Notes: generated by a model from the sequence alone, not told the origin. 64,000 bases of DNA from Adiantum capillus-veneris (GCA_014529385.2 CM043970.1:43291779-43355778), one strand, 5' to 3'. Shown: positions 11,500 through 24,543, numbered from the stretch's first letter. Made by a program: numbers and translations.

Positions 11500-12335
11500 T
11501 AGAACTAAGGAGTTATGACGAGTTTCTTCCTTAAAAGAGAAACTAAATTTTATGAATGAATTAAGTGCAAATAGAAAGCTATGACAAAGAAGATTGGATT
11601 ACACAAGGTGAATGGAAGTGACAATGTTAAAACACATTGCATCCTCATTGCTTGACGCAATGACTAGTGCCATCAATGTTAGGAAGATAATTGCACACTA
11701 GACAGATCAAAAGTTGCACGTAATAGCGACAATGGGAAGGGCTAGCTCTCCCCAAGGAGTTTTTGCACTTTGTCAGTGGTGTCCGGATATTGGTAGCTAC
11801 CCTCACCTACAACAAATGTTATACAAGTAGAATATTAATAATTAGAGCACAAGTGTGGGGCTTAAAAGTATATATTGGTGTATATACTGGGGGGGGTGTA
11901 CTACGTAATTATGTTAACGTATAAGGTGAGTTAGATAAGAGGGGTTTTAAAATACAAAAAAAGTTACCAATTTAAGAGAGATACATTAAATAAGGGGGTT
12001 TTATATTCAATTTTGCAAAAAAGTTCTCAAATAAGGGGTCATTTTATTCATTCAGACATGTTAGAAGAGGGGTTTCTTTAATACCTTGCAAACGCATGTT
12101 ATATAGGGGGGTGTTGAATGGTGAACCCCCACCATGTGTGTGGCAACACCAACTATCATTGTGTAGGGGATGTTCTCTGGTCACAAGTGCATCTACCAAC
12201 ATATGTTCATGGCATAGGAGGCATGGTCGCAGAGAGTATAAGGTAAAGTGGAACACCCATGCGCAGAGAGGATGGCTTCACAAATGTGGGTAGCACACGA
12301 CCGTGCGTAATGGTCTAGGTGGCCGTTGATTGGGA
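11500..12335 (+). repeat. Left arm of a long interrupted inverted repeat
   Basis: The reverse complement of this arm aligns with 19577-20300. Shared blocks include gggaagggctagctctcc against ggagagctagcccttccc, and the stretch around ccatgcctcctatgcca. Similarity is patchy, with indels and many substitutions. The arms are about 7.2 kb apart. Either two copies of one element inserted in opposite orientations, or this is a decayed foldback-type element; no terminal sequence or target duplication could be identified. Confidence 0.72.
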
Positions 12336-13574
12336 TAAAAACTGGATTGGCCAACGCCATGAATGAAGAATCATCTCAATGACAATGAAAATGCATCAAG
12401 GCATCATGGAACAACTCCACAAAGAAATATAATCTCAGTATGAAATGATTAGTAGAAACAACTTCTAGATAATCATCATAGAAACATATCATGACATTAT
12501 GGAACAACTCCATGAAAAATTAATCATCTCAGTGATAAACAATCAATACAAAAAATTTGTAATGATTATGAAAATACATCATGACACATTAAACAACTTC
12601 ATAATCACAATCCCAAATATAACAAACCATTTCATAAAAACTCATCATGAGTAAAAACCATAAATCTTAAATTTGTAACGATTTGATGTCTACAGTTAAA
12701 AAAGAAATTAGATTTTCAAAATATAACTCTTTGATACATAATCAAAACAATAATTGTTGAGATTCACAAAGAAGAGAAATTATATGAATTGTCAAAGCAT
12801 AAGCTTTAATGTCGTGACTAAAGATTATTAAATAAATGATCAAAATCGTACGTATTTCACATTGGAAAATAACACTTTGATATCCACATGGAATTAATAA
12901 AAAGAATTATCCAAAGAGCATCAATATTTCAATATAACAGAAATTATATGACTTTGTTCTAACTCGATGCACATGCATCAAAATATATTTGATACATACA
13001 AAAAGCAAATATGGAAATCAATCAAGTTATTTACTTCTTTGAGTTTTTAAATTGAATTGAAAATGATGTAAATTCACTATACTTAAATCTTGATCTATTT
13101 TCAAACAAAATTGCATATGATGCATGAAAAGATAATCCGAAAATCATGAAATAAGAAAATACATATCAATATGTCAATCGAATTGAATACAATGCAGTTT
13201 CAATATAACTAACTCTTGATCATGAAAAGAAGTTTAAAGATTCATAACAAGAAGATGAACGTGAATGGATTCAGAAACATAAAAATATCTTACCTTTTGA
13301 TGATTTCTATTAAGAACGTATTGAAAATAGCTACCAATTTATTTGTGAGTCACTTATGGTGCAAAATTTGACAAATTTGTCATGGCCAACATCTTTCAAA
13401 CACCCCAAAATATTGTAACATCTCTAAAAATTCTAAAATCTGAGTTTCTAGCAAAAAGGTATGTCGATCTTAAGTTTTGATGACTTTCGGATGTGTATTG
13501 CATGCTGCACACAGCCATGGGAGGCAACAAACACACTATTTTTGTGAAGAAAGATCAACCACACTTTGATACCA
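12336..13574. other. AT-rich stretch, nothing recognised
   Basis: Low GC, with repeated short motifs such as aatcatctcagtgat, catcatga and aacaactcca near 12360-12640 that look like decayed local duplications. No reading frame of note and no RNA gene seen. Confidence 0.6.
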
Positions 13575-13807
13575 TGTTGATGAGATAAAGAAAGAGAAGG
13601 AGAGAGAGACGGTAGGTAGAGAGTGCAACCCCAAAAAAGCAGCAACCACGCTCTGATACCATGTTGATGAGACATAGAAAGAGAAGGAGAGAGAGACGAT
13701 GCGTAGAGAGTTCAACACAAGAAACCGTGTAGAATATGCACATATGATGGTATATATAAGAGGGGCCTAGGGCTATATTTAGAGTAGCCTTACATACAAG
13801 CTTAACA
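13575..13807 (-). mobile_element. Short Copia-type LTR (minus) with a duplicated LTR end and PBS
   Basis: On the minus strand an LTR of about 146 bp (13662-13807) starts TGTTAAGC, ends TCATCAACA and is followed by TGGTATCAGAGC (complement of 13650-13661), a tRNA-Met primer site. A second partial copy of the LTR end plus a mutated primer site (TGGTATCAAAG) lies just downstream at about 13565-13630. This is a local tandem duplication. No internal coding region follows, so this is a fragment of a small LTR element. Confidence 0.72.
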
Positions 13808-16800
13808 ATATGTTGAGTGTATAGTAATTTTAAGTGGCGCCAAAGTGTGTCCTACTCATCGTAGTGCTAGAGTTGACCTCACCACAATATTGCTAAATTT
13901 ATGTAAGCATGAAAGTAAATCACTTTCAAGCAAGTGCAAGAGCATAAAAGAATAAGAAAACGTTACCTTAGTGTGTGTATGGTCTAGTCTTCTCCTTGCT
14001 TTGGATGTAGTCGGCTTTTCACTTTGCTTGAAGACCACTAATAAATGGCTACTTGGAATGAGATAATGGTAAGAGACAAAAGGAATTCAAGCTATGGAAA
14101 GCTTGAGAATTAGGAGAGAGAGAGAGAGAGGGAGAGTGTAGTGTGAAGAAGAAGATCAAGTTTTGACAAACTTGATAAGGGTTTTGGCCATGACTTCTAT
14201 TGGAGAGATGTGTGTGTGTGTGTGTGTGTGTAGCAGTTCTAAAAATATAAAAGAACAAAACCTATTCACAGACAAGAAATTCTAGGTAAATACAATGGAA
14301 TTGTACAATAATTCATTTGCTGTTGAAAATAAATGTTTTACAAGGTAGTGAAGAGAACAAAGTAAAACAAGGGAAAAAGTAATCCCCAATCTAGAAGTGA
14401 TGTTGCTTTAAGGTAAAAGAAAACCCCCATGTCATCAACCACGTCGAACAATATGTTTTAATCAAAGAAGGTAGTCCGCACTTGCACCCATAGTAAACAA
14501 GAAAATGCTCGGTTAGCAATTGTTACTATGTAGATGTGATGCATGGGCATCCCAGTTGTTATCCATGTCCCAAAGAAAAAAACAAATGTTATAATTTGAT
14601 ATATAGAAAAAGAAATTCTTTTGTAAAGTTCTTACTCTACAAAAGTTTTAGGTATTTAAAAGCTGAGATTTCCCATAGAAAAAGCTCCCATCAAAGTTTT
14701 TCCCAAATTTTAGATACAGACCGGAGCCTACTTTATGAATTTTGAGCAGGTTCAATCATATTTACTGCCATCATAAAAAATACCTCTCTCTCTTAGTTTT
14801 TGTCACGTCCGACATACTTTTATCAAAGCCCGTTACAAACTACATTTCATTCCATGTTACCATATACTACTCAATCTTTCCCTCTCTTTTTATTTAGAAA
14901 AAGTGACCGTTAAAGTCTTTTTTGTAAGTAAAAAGAATATATATATGTATTGATAGTGTATACCGTCATGCTACTTTTTTGAAAAACAACAGCCATGCAA
15001 GTCTATGCAATTAAGAAGAAGCATTACCCAGAACCAGCACAGAAGCAGACAGAGAAAAGTTGAAGTAAGGCTAAAAAGCCGAGACCAGCTAAAGCAAAGT
15101 CGACAAAATCTCTTACACTAGAGAAAATCTATTAAACCATCAACCGTTAAAATTTTCCTTGTAGCCGCATCAAGCGGGTAGGCGAACATCTTCCTACATA
15201 CTAAAATAAGATAAAGAAAGAGCAAATACTGACAAGCTTAGTTTATTGTATAGCTGATGGTCCAAACTAAAACCAGGTAAGCAGTAACTAGTCAACAAAC
15301 CGAGCAGGTGGCGAGCCACAAAAAACTGTCAGCAATCTTACAGGTAGGTGATGTAAGAAGGTAAAAGAGATCAAGTAAAAATGTAAAAAACATCAATAGG
15401 GTAAGTGATGCTATTCAACATTTACAAATCTTTTCAAGATTGGACAGCTCCTCAGAAACTAGTACTCAATATGATAGTGAGCTTACACTTATCAAAAAAT
15501 TTAGTGAAACAAACCCCGGAACTGAGCCACGTTCGATCTAAAGTCTGTCCAATTAGCAAGAGTAACTCAAACCAAGAATTTTACTAATTACCCAAGCATT
15601 TTTACAGTCATATAAAACCAGCCCGGCACAATCAAGAAGGTTTTGAAGATTTTTTTAATCCTCCGAAACTTTTCAAAAACTTGCAGTACCTTAGTTTCCA
15701 GCACATAATCAATATTGAGTAATTATTTTACGAAAATCAGCAACAGCAACCCACATAGAATCACAACCTCCAATCCATCATAAATCCATCCAATGAGCAT
15801 TAGTTAAAACCATAAAGCATTCTATCTAACTTAATTTTATCCCATTACTCATAAACTTAACTAAATCCGCTCAACCCCATTTTGAAAGCAAGCCAAGTGA
15901 CAACAATTTTAAAAAATAAAGCACCTCTAAACTCGCAGGAGAAGACAACTCCACAACCGCATTCTCTTTAATTCTAGGCATGTTGCAGTCCCCACAGTTA
16001 ACAGTCACATAACAATTGCTAAGTGAGTTTAGTACTCACCTGATCACATTCCGTGTGGAATCTATACACGACACAGTCGAGCTGTAGGTGATAAGACCAG
16101 ATAGTAGTTAGCTATCACTGCACTCCTGTTTATCGCTTATAGCCTAGGTCATCAGGGATTGTAATAGTGCAAGATCCGTGAGTTGTAAGCACGAAAGCCG
16201 CTAGTTAGTATAAACACCTTTCTTAATCAGATGGTAGCGTGTGATAGAGCATCCAAAAGGACAGGGTCACAATATGCAGGCGGAAGCAAGAACACGCCAT
16301 ACCGGTGATACAAAAGGTTAGGGTTAATAGGCAGCATGGACTAACTATTATAATAATTACAAAAATGAGGCTAAAAATGAATCTTATTACCATTTATTGC
16401 TAGTGAAGAAAATAAGAGAAATAGTAAGTGGCAGTAGCTAGTTAAGACTTTTTTTAACTAAAGCCGAAGGCCGCCTCAAAAGATTTTTTATGCGGTAAGG
16501 ACTCTGACATTAGAAGGAATCTGACGAATAATTACCAATAATATCGACATATTATAAGAGACTAATATCAGTGAGATTACCAAATAGGTATGTTCCAAGG
16601 GGAATATATGGCATGAAAAAAGGTTATAGTGTTACAGTATTCAAGAAGTGAGGGCACATAAGGAGGGTATTTAGTACGCATAACATCCAAAAAGAGGTTG
16701 CAATGAGGGTCTATATAAGATAGGCATATTCTATCACAGAATGCACAATAACAACTTGGGCACTTCTTATCTTACCAGCAGCTTACAAGTTTCTTCCATA

Positions 16801-17517
16801 GCTTGTCTTTAGTTGTGTCTTTATACTTTATCAGCTATGGCTTATATTCAAGAACAAGCATTAGCGATATCTCTTGCTCATTTGCAGCAGTCAAGAGAGT
16901 CAATCTCAGAGACCACCATACTCCATTATGAGCGTCTTCTATTCCCTCAATTAGGAACATCTGTACGAAATGGTGGACATATCAAAATAGAATAACACAG
17001 GTGACCCTTTGGAGTCGAGAACACTTCAAGAATAACATCCATCTGGCGATGGTCATGGAAGCCCTAGGTATAGGGCCACAGTATTATAATGTGGGACACT
17101 TATAAAGCGTGGATTTACTGATCTGTTATATTTGCTAGCACAGTTTCTACCACATCATAAAATATATTTGTATCCTCATTTGGCATACCCTTACGAGGAT
17201 ACTTTAACCAGACACCCTATACCAAAGAGTTAGGAGTGATTTTAGTTAACCATATCTTACCTTTGGCTAAGCGCACAAACATTTGTTACTGACAATTGCC
17301 TATGTGATCATGTAATGGATGGGTTAAATGAGATGTAATGGTGAAAAAAAGAAAAAAAGTTTTATAGACTCAACGCCATTCTTTTTCATTATAATTATTT
17401 GTAGTGAAACATGAGTAAGGATCAATGCAATTAATGTGTGTGTGTGTGTGTGTGTGTGCACACTCATTCCCAGGCATCATATTCTACGAGGTACTAGACC
17501 CCAAGAAAATGGGCCTA
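13808..17517. other. AT-rich intergenic stretch with microsatellites only
   Basis: I find no protein domain or RNA gene. Simple tracts include (GA)n at about 14111-14130, (GT)n at about 14207-14231 and (TG)n at about 17435-17459. Reading frames are 60-70 codons with no family resemblance. Confidence 0.6.
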
Positions 17518-18184
17518 CTACCTTGACAAGAGAAAAAAGCCTTTCGAAAATAAAGGGTTTTCTTTACAAAAATATTTATTGAAGAGTATTTTATTAATGA
17601 GACTAATCATGTTTTGTAGGTCATACTTAAGGCCGGACCATTTACACATTTTTAAGGAATTGTAGATACATGCAACAAGGTCTTTTTTAGGAAACCCATT
17701 ATTGATAAATTTGGTAATCAGAGTGTTGATTTCTTCATATGGTGAAAAGCTGTCTGGCGAGGTATAAACTATAAGGAACATCATTCCTAGACATGCGTGT
17801 AAGAAGTTTTTAAAGGGTCTATTGCTTTTCCTTTTGGTAAATACAAAGGATTTGATCTTCGGATTTTCTCTTTTCCAAAAGAAACGTATAAAAATTACCC
17901 AAGAATGGGGGAGTTAAAGTAATCTCGATATTCAAGAAGTGAGTTCTAGAGACAAACCATTTATCAAGCCTTATTATTCTATCTAGGAAGGTAGGTTCAA
18001 TATTAAGACAGGTAGGATAAATCTCTCTAAGCGTTTCTTCGAACATGGGATTTTTCAGGCTACATAGGTCATCCATAAACCTAAACATATGAATAAAGTG
18101 TGAAAGTAACGAAGCCCTGGCTGGGTCACTCATCATTTTTAAGAGCCATTGAAATTCGAAGTGACAAAGATAAAGATTACACAT
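17518..18184 (-). pseudogene. Penelope-like retroelement RT fragment
   Basis: Minus-strand frames give LYLCHFEFQWLLKMM, SHFIHMFRFMDDLCSLKNP, then FEETLREIYPTCLNIEPTFL and, after a frameshift near 17810, SPDSFSPYEEINTLITKFIN with INNGFPKKDL. The order RFMDDL - NP.F - IYP - (Y/F)L..E - GFP matches the RT palm and downstream region typical of Penelope-like elements and related RTs. The fingers are not recovered on the right and no GIY-YIG endonuclease is visible. It is a broken fragment of 210 or so codons. Family assignment is from remembered motif patterns, so moderate. Confidence 0.6.
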
Positions 18185-18459
18185 AAGAGGAGAACAAGAA
18201 AAGCATATTGGGATCCCGAAAATCTGTTATCATGTCCAGGCAGGTGCATGTGCCTGACCATCGACACACAACATGACTATTTGACATCTATACATCGTTC
18301 GCCATACTTGAAAACAAATATCACATTAGAAAATCTTCCAAATCCATGTAAACACTTCGTTATATACACATTTCCATGCATATAGCTCCTACTATGTACA
18401 AACAAAGAGTGGTTCATCAACGTTGAACTCGTAGATGATTTGCATGAAGGTGGAAAATC

Positions 18460-19060
18460 CTTCAAATATAATCACTTTACCTCTAAAAAGTTCCCCCTTG
18501 AGATCTAGTCGTCTATGAAGATCTCTTGATATGTGCCCTCTGTGTCCATGTTTTTCAGCCTTACGTATGCCTAAGTAGTGCTAGAAAGGAACATATACTT
18601 AATGTAATCAAACCTACAAAGTTTGAAACATATATTTAATAATTTTTTTGTTAAATTCCTGCAAATATAGTCACTTAAGTCCCCCTTGAAACTTCATTGT
18701 CTATCAAGATGTGCCCTTTTTGTCCATGTCTAATTTCACTCTTGGGCATGCCTGAGAAGTGCTTGAAAGAAACATGGATTTATTGTAATCACACCTACCA
18801 ACTTTGGAATTTACCTCAACTTCACCTTTGAAGGTGAAAAGGCGTACAAAATAGAGAGAGACTTAATGTAAAAGCATCCGAATATAATTGCTTTACCACT
18901 GGAAGGATCCCCATTAAGATTGCACTGTTTATCAAGGTCTCCTGATATGTGTCTTCACTCTTGGATATGCTTGAGGAGTGCTCTAAAGAAACATAGATTC
19001 AATGTTGCTACCCCTACGACCTACAAAACTTTATTGTAAGAAGCTCCAAATATAGTGACT
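18460..19060 (+). repeat. About three degenerate tandem repeats of ~180-220 bp
   Basis: Three successive blocks share the order aatata(a/g)t(c/t)(a/g)ctt, a ccccttga-like run, tctat(c/g)aag, gatatgtg, ttgg(g/a)(c/t)atgc, gaaacata and cctac(a/c)aa. They begin near 18465, 18660 and 18880. Divergence between units is high. No coding potential seen. Confidence 0.65.
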
Positions 19061-19327
19061 GAACCCCACCTCAAGGTAGGGGAACCTACAAAATCCCACG
19101 GAAATAGGACTGTAACAGGAGAAGGAGAGAAGAAATTACTGTAATTACTGGTAATTACTGTAACAGGAGAAGGAGAGAAGCAAGATGGAAGGCAGGAGGA
19201 ATAGTTTGACGTTTTCGCTTTGGCCCAAGAGCAGCAGCGCGCAAGCATGCAGCAATCAACGATCATGTTGTTGACGTGGCATAACCTATATTATGCATAA
19301 ATTAACGCTCTTGTTTTGTGATCAGGC

Positions 19328-19793
19328 GTGCCAGCTGATGATAATCTCATCTGCATACAGTTCGACGATGGCCAGCATTGCTATTATAGGCCATTGTATC
19401 CTGATGTTCATCCGCATAAAAACACATCAGAGCGGGAGCTGCACATTTTGCTTACCTGCATGTGTCACCCCGTCCGTCCGGCTGTGGTGCCCGTCGTACA
19501 CGCTGGTGGCCGCCACCGTCCCCACCGACACATGATGAGTCCGGCAGCCAGTCCAGTTCCTACCCCAATTACGAGTGGCCACCTAGACCATTACACACGG
19601 CCGTGCGCTGCCCACCAAATTTGTGATGCCATCCTCTCCCCGCATGGGCGCTGCATTCTTCCTTATACTCTCTACGACCATGCCTCCTATGCCACGAACA
19701 TATATTGGCAGACGCACTTGCGACCAGCGGTCATCCCTTTCACCACGATAGTTGGCGTTGCCACCCACGTGGTGTACGCTGATCCGAGTAATC
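19328..19793 (+). CDS. Hypothetical reading frame, possible exon or remnant
   Basis: An open frame reads IPADDNLICIQFDDG and continues as proline/histidine-rich sequence to YDHASYATNIYWQTHL before running into a CT microsatellite that adds a meaningless Leu-Ser tail. A possible splice acceptor (gatcag) lies just before it. The part from 19577 on is shared in inverted orientation with 12115-12335, where the same frame is broken by stops. I do not recognise a family. It may be no more than a chance frame within a repeat. Confidence 0.25.
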
Positions 19794-19832
19794 TCTCTCT
19801 CTCTCTCTCTCTCTCCGGGGCGCGGTTGTCTT

Positions 19833-19869
<37 letters not shown>

Positions 19870-20300
19870 CGGGGGCGCAGTTGTCTTTGTCTCACCTTCC
19901 AATGCCACTAACTCTGTGCAATATATACTTTTAAGCCCCACGCTTGTGCTCTAGATTCTAATTATTGATATTCCGCTTGTATAACATTTGTTGCAGGTGA
20001 GGGTAGCTGCCAATATCCAGGGACCACTGACGAAGCACAAAACTCCTTAGGGAGAGCTAGCCCTTCCCATTGTCACTGCTACGTGCTACGTGTGCAATCA
20101 TCTTCTTGATATTGATGGCACTAGCTGCCATTGCCTCGAGCAATGAGGATGTAGTCTCTTCCATTCATGTTGTGTAATCCAATCTCCTTTGTCATATCTT
20201 TCTATTTGCACTTAATTCATTCATGGGATTTGGTTTTTCTTTCAAGGAAGAAACTCGTCGTAACTGTATATAACTTCTCTAGATCTTTGCACATAAACCT
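19577..20300 (-). repeat. Right arm of the interrupted inverted repeat
   Basis: Pairs with 11500-12335 in reverse orientation. Interrupted here by (CT)n tracts at about 19793-19812 and 19836-19867 that the left arm lacks. Confidence 0.72.
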
Positions 20301-20938
20301 GAAATACTCTGTCAATGTTTTTTCTATATCTATTTATTAAATACATTACTAATTTTTCAACGACACATGCAAAATATACATCTATTTTTAAATTACATTT
20401 CTAAATCTAGAGTTTTTTTTCTATTTATGTATTACTTACATCAAAATTATCTATATATTCTAGGTTTACATTTACATCATATTTATGTTTTTCATATGCT
20501 ATATTTAGATTATACTAGTAGGTCTCCCCAGTCTCAGAAAAAAAAAATTGTTGCAAAAAGGGATCAAGTTGCGTTGACGGGGTTTTCTTGTTTTTTGGGT
20601 ATGGGGGGAGGGGCGTTCTTTTTATAAATGTAGCCTTTCAGAGTATAGTTTTGATTTTTTATTTCATTCAAGACTCACCTTCCATTTCACAACGTCAAGG
20701 GTCGCTCCCTCTTCTCTACCGCCCTCTTGTACTACTTTTGCAGACGGTTCTCTTTCATAGCTTTCCATGCACCACTACAGTAGCCTCTTTCTTAGTTTGG
20801 CATTGTCCCTTGCTCAGACGATCATCTTCCCAAAATACACACCATTTGCGTTGGTCAGTTATCGTTTTACGTTGAAAGTCCAATAGGAATTTATTGTCGT
20901 AGCATTGTATTGATTGATTTGCTACCCTCGACCTTGAT

Positions 20939-20993
<55 letters not shown>

Positions 20994-21048
20994 TTTCTTC
21001 AACTTCAGTGGCTTCCTACTTCTTGCACCAATTGTATAGCCGCCCTCG

Positions 21049-21092
<44 letters not shown>

Positions 21093-21411
21093 GTTGCTTC
21101 AGCTTCCTACTTCTTGCGCCAATAGTAAAAACAACCTTTAGACTAGGCTAGTGTAGCGCGAGTTCAAAGTTAATCTTAGAGGTTTTGGCCTTTTAATTTT
21201 TTGAAGCCGTTAGTAATACTTTATATTTCTAGATTAAGTTTGAATGATATTATATCATAGAGACGAGAGAGAGAGAGAGAGAATGGGTGGTATCATTCTC
21301 CCTAGCTGCGAGTCTGCATGGAAAATAAAATACAAAGCATCGACAGTGAATGTCCCAATCACCTCCTATGACTTGCTAAGAGGCTAGAGGAGACAGTGTC
21401 ACCTTGAACCA

Positions 21412-21459
<48 letters not shown>

Positions 21460-22275
21460 AATAGTACAATGGCCCTAGCTACACATTTTTACTTACATAG
21501 ATTGATAGAGAGAGTATCGAGGGTGAACATCATGATCACCTCCATTGACTAAAAATTAACGGGTGTCAAAATGAAGCCCCCAATAGTGATTCCAAGTAGC
21601 CCAAAGGTGCATATAGAATCTCCGAGTGAACTCAAAAAAAGCCGCACAAAGTTGGGTTGACACTTGGAATAGGGATATTGCAGAGCGAAGGGCGGTGGCA
21701 ATTAAGTAGCACGTTTCAACTAGCTTGTCGGGAGTGGGAATAGTCCGTAGCTCAACAAATGCATTAAGAGGTAGGCCCGGCACAGTCAATGCCAAGGGTG
21801 GGTGCGGCCCTACATATCAATGTCAGTGCAAAGCTTCGAAGATTACAGCCTAGTGCAACAACCCGCAAACAAGGAAAGGCCACAATGTGGCACTAAGTGA
21901 CATGCCAATGCAAGGATATGCCAAGGTGGTAGCGCGATAGATGCTAAGGCTAGGAGTTCAAAAGCATAGCTGCAAGAAAATACAGCCAAGTGCCTCGCCT
22001 CTATCATTTTAATATAGATATAGATCTACAAATAACGTCATAGATTTGCAGCCACATGGTGGCCACTCATTTCATTTTATAGATAGGATAATTGCATTCC
22101 AATAGCCATGAGATATGAGGGGATGATACACTATATTGGGAAGAAGAAAGCTTGGCAAAAAAAAAAACTAAATTCCTAAAGCAATTATAGACGCATAATA
22201 ATGTGTGATATGGTATGCATTTAGCAGCGTAGCCACCACACATATAAAGTAAAAAGCCTCATCTTTGTTATGCTA
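20301..22275. other. Non-coding stretch dominated by microsatellites
   Basis: (CT)n/(GT)n at about 20940-20992, (CT)n at 21053-21090, (GA)n at 21263-21282 and at 21415-21457. The phrase ttcctacttcttgc(a/g)ccaat occurs on both sides of the second CT tract (21012 and 21104), indicating a local duplication across a microsatellite. No gene seen. Confidence 0.65.
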
Positions 22276-22455
22276 GGCTTCATACTCAACCTCAATGGTA
22301 GAGTGATAGGGCTTGCAAACTCTTCCCGATTACCTCATCAAGTTGTGTATGCCAAAGGGACACTTAAAATGTTCCCCACGGTACATCTTAGAACTTGAGA
22401 CCAACATCATCGACACTACCATGGCCATCATCTAAGGCATCACCATAAGCAGGAA
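22276..22455 (+). mobile_element. LINE fragment (third copy)
   Basis: From ctcaacctcaatggtagagt to ccataagcag this matches 54197-54362 with few differences. That is the stretch directly following the RT catalytic region in the + strand LINE. Too short to code for anything alone. Confidence 0.8.
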
Positions 22456-23069
22456 TTTTGAGGCTGCCATTACAAAGAGGTAGGAAAGAAAGAGCCTCAA
22501 AAAGGGCAGTGCCTTTGCACATAGGTAGTAGAGAAGAAGGCTCTCATGTGGTGATCCACACTCTTTTGGAGGTGGGGATTTGATGTGTATATTGAATTTA
22601 CTGAGGCTCAAGCCTATAAAATTTTTAATTTGAGGGAGAAGGAGAGGAAGACGGGTAGAAGAGAAGTCTCCAAGAAGGGACATCTCTATTAACATTGGCC
22701 TCCCTCGTGGACTTTCAAGATCCGGTATCCTTTCTAAGTGCTATTTGGTGGAAAATCAAATTGTGAGTGTACACGTGTGAAAAAGGGTCAAGTTTTAAAA
22801 TTATTCACTTTGAATTAAAATCCTAGAAGGAATTAAAGTATGGTTAGGTTAATGGCCCGGTTAATGGTGACCCTATTTTGAACCGTGACTCCATGCAAAT
22901 CACACACAAGGCTAGACAAATACATTTTCTAAGGCAACTTAAATTTCCCCTACTTTTCATGTCAAAATTTGAGGAAGCTCATTCCCTTCGTAGTCGTGAA
23001 TCTGTTTCTTCAATGGAGGTTGTGACTGAACTTACTCATTTGTCAAATAGGGGAGCAAATGACAGAGAG
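22456..23069. other. Unassigned flank of the giant LTR retrotransposon
   Basis: No gene recognised. It ends in GAGAG at 23065-23069, the left target-site duplication of the Gypsy element. Confidence 0.6.
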
Positions 23070-24004
23070 TGTTAGAAGCTGGACACACCCCTCGGCATCT
23101 AACTACTCGGTGGACTATTATTTTTGTAATTATTCATTCATTGAGGAAAACGCAATTTTTCACCTTGTAAATATTGGGACTTAAAGAAGCTTCCAGATTG
23201 TATCCCAGTTTTGATAGTAATATTGAGTAGATGGTTGATTTTGGAACTTTAGGGTTTCAGAAGTTGTAAGGTATATATACCACTTGTTGACCTTAATGAA
23301 AAAACCCTTTTGTCATTTTCAAAACAAGTTTGATGTCTATGAGTGAGCGTACTGTGTACGAGAGAGAGAGTGTGAGCTTGTCTTGACGCTACGTGTGCTA
23401 CGGTGGTTGGAATCGAGTGTGGAGAAGTGCAGCGTGTTGCCCCCGACTAGAGCTATGCAGCGATACCAACATTGTGCGCGTACGGTCCGGCTTTTGGAGC
23501 TCCTTCTACGAGCTTCATCGATTGTTTGGGTGAGCATACATTTTTTGATTTCGTATTGCAGCATATCCACGCGTTCACATTGAGTAGAACTACACATTAG
23601 ACACTTCAGATTTTGGAAACGAAGACCTGCAAATTTCGGCCAGATATCCTACGTGTTTCTTCACCGGGTGTTTTGGGTCGTGATTTTGGTTCATAGACCT
23701 TAGGGAGAGCGGCCTATAGGTATTAATAGGGTCTCCTTCAAGTTCTATGGTGTTTCGAAAGTGTTTGATGGGTGTTCGGCTCGAGCAAGCGTTGTAGGAA
23801 GTTTCCTCTTTTGCACTCTTGAAGGCTGTGACTTAGACAATTGGTAGAGACCTCTATAGGAATTAGTTAGGAGTCGGTCGAGTGTAGGTTGACACCTTAT
23901 GCTTTCTTCCACATGCCTGCGGGTCGAGCTTCGCCCTTAGCTGACATTACATGTTAGGTGAGTTCTTGATGTGCTGACGTCCGTCGCGGCGTATCCGTCT
24001 AACA
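23070..24004 (+). repeat. Gypsy 5' LTR (935 bp)
   Basis: Starts TGTTAG and ends CTAACA. Contains (GA)n near 23360 and, at about 23640, a half of the palindrome found in the spacers (agatatcctacgtgt). Pairs with 52206-53125. Confidence 0.95.
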
Positions 24005-24005
24005 T

Positions 24006-24023
24006 TGGCGTCGCTGCCGGGGA
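24006..24023 (+). promoter_or_regulatory. Primer-binding site, tRNA-Asp type
   Basis: TGGCGTCGCTGCCGGGGA lies one base after the LTR. It matches the plant tRNA-Asp 3'-end complement (TGGCGCCGTTGCCGGGGA) except for two transitions, and tRNA-Asp is the primer known for Athila-type Gypsy elements. Confidence 0.85.
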
Positions 24024-24543
24024 TGAAAACCTTAGGTAGGTGACCGAGACTAATCCTTGAGGATTGGGATTTTTGGCTTGCCAAGAGTCTCGCTTTACAT
24101 TTAGATAGGATCAGAGGGTGGAGGACTCTCTAGGTCTTAGAGGGAGTTTAGGAAGCGTGTGTCTAGCCTAGATCCTTCGACTTAGGTAGAGAAGGTAGAC
24201 TTAAGTAGTTTTAGGTAGTAGTCGAGTTCTAGAGTAGGAGTTGGAGTGGTAGAAGCAGTGAGAGGAGAGCTTGAGAGTCCGGAGAGGCCAAAAAGCAACC
24301 AAAAACACCATTATCACCATTTCTTCATGATAGGTAGGAGTAGAGTAAGTAGGACATCATGATTCAGATCTAGAGCATTTCATGCATGTACACTTGCTTG
24401 GCAGAATCATTACAAGTTTGTAAAAGACACAAAAGTGTGGTTGAAAGCCTTATTGAAGTCCAAAAGTTACTGTGAGTGTTTATGATAGATCTACAGAGCA
24501 TCAAGAGCATTCTTATCAAAAAAGACTTTAATTTTAAGCCAAT

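Noticed and set aside
19687-19954. Leu-Ser and Arg-Glu rich reading frames
   Set aside because: They are translations of (CT)n/(GA)n tracts; the same applies at 20910, 53058-53330 and 55701-55925.
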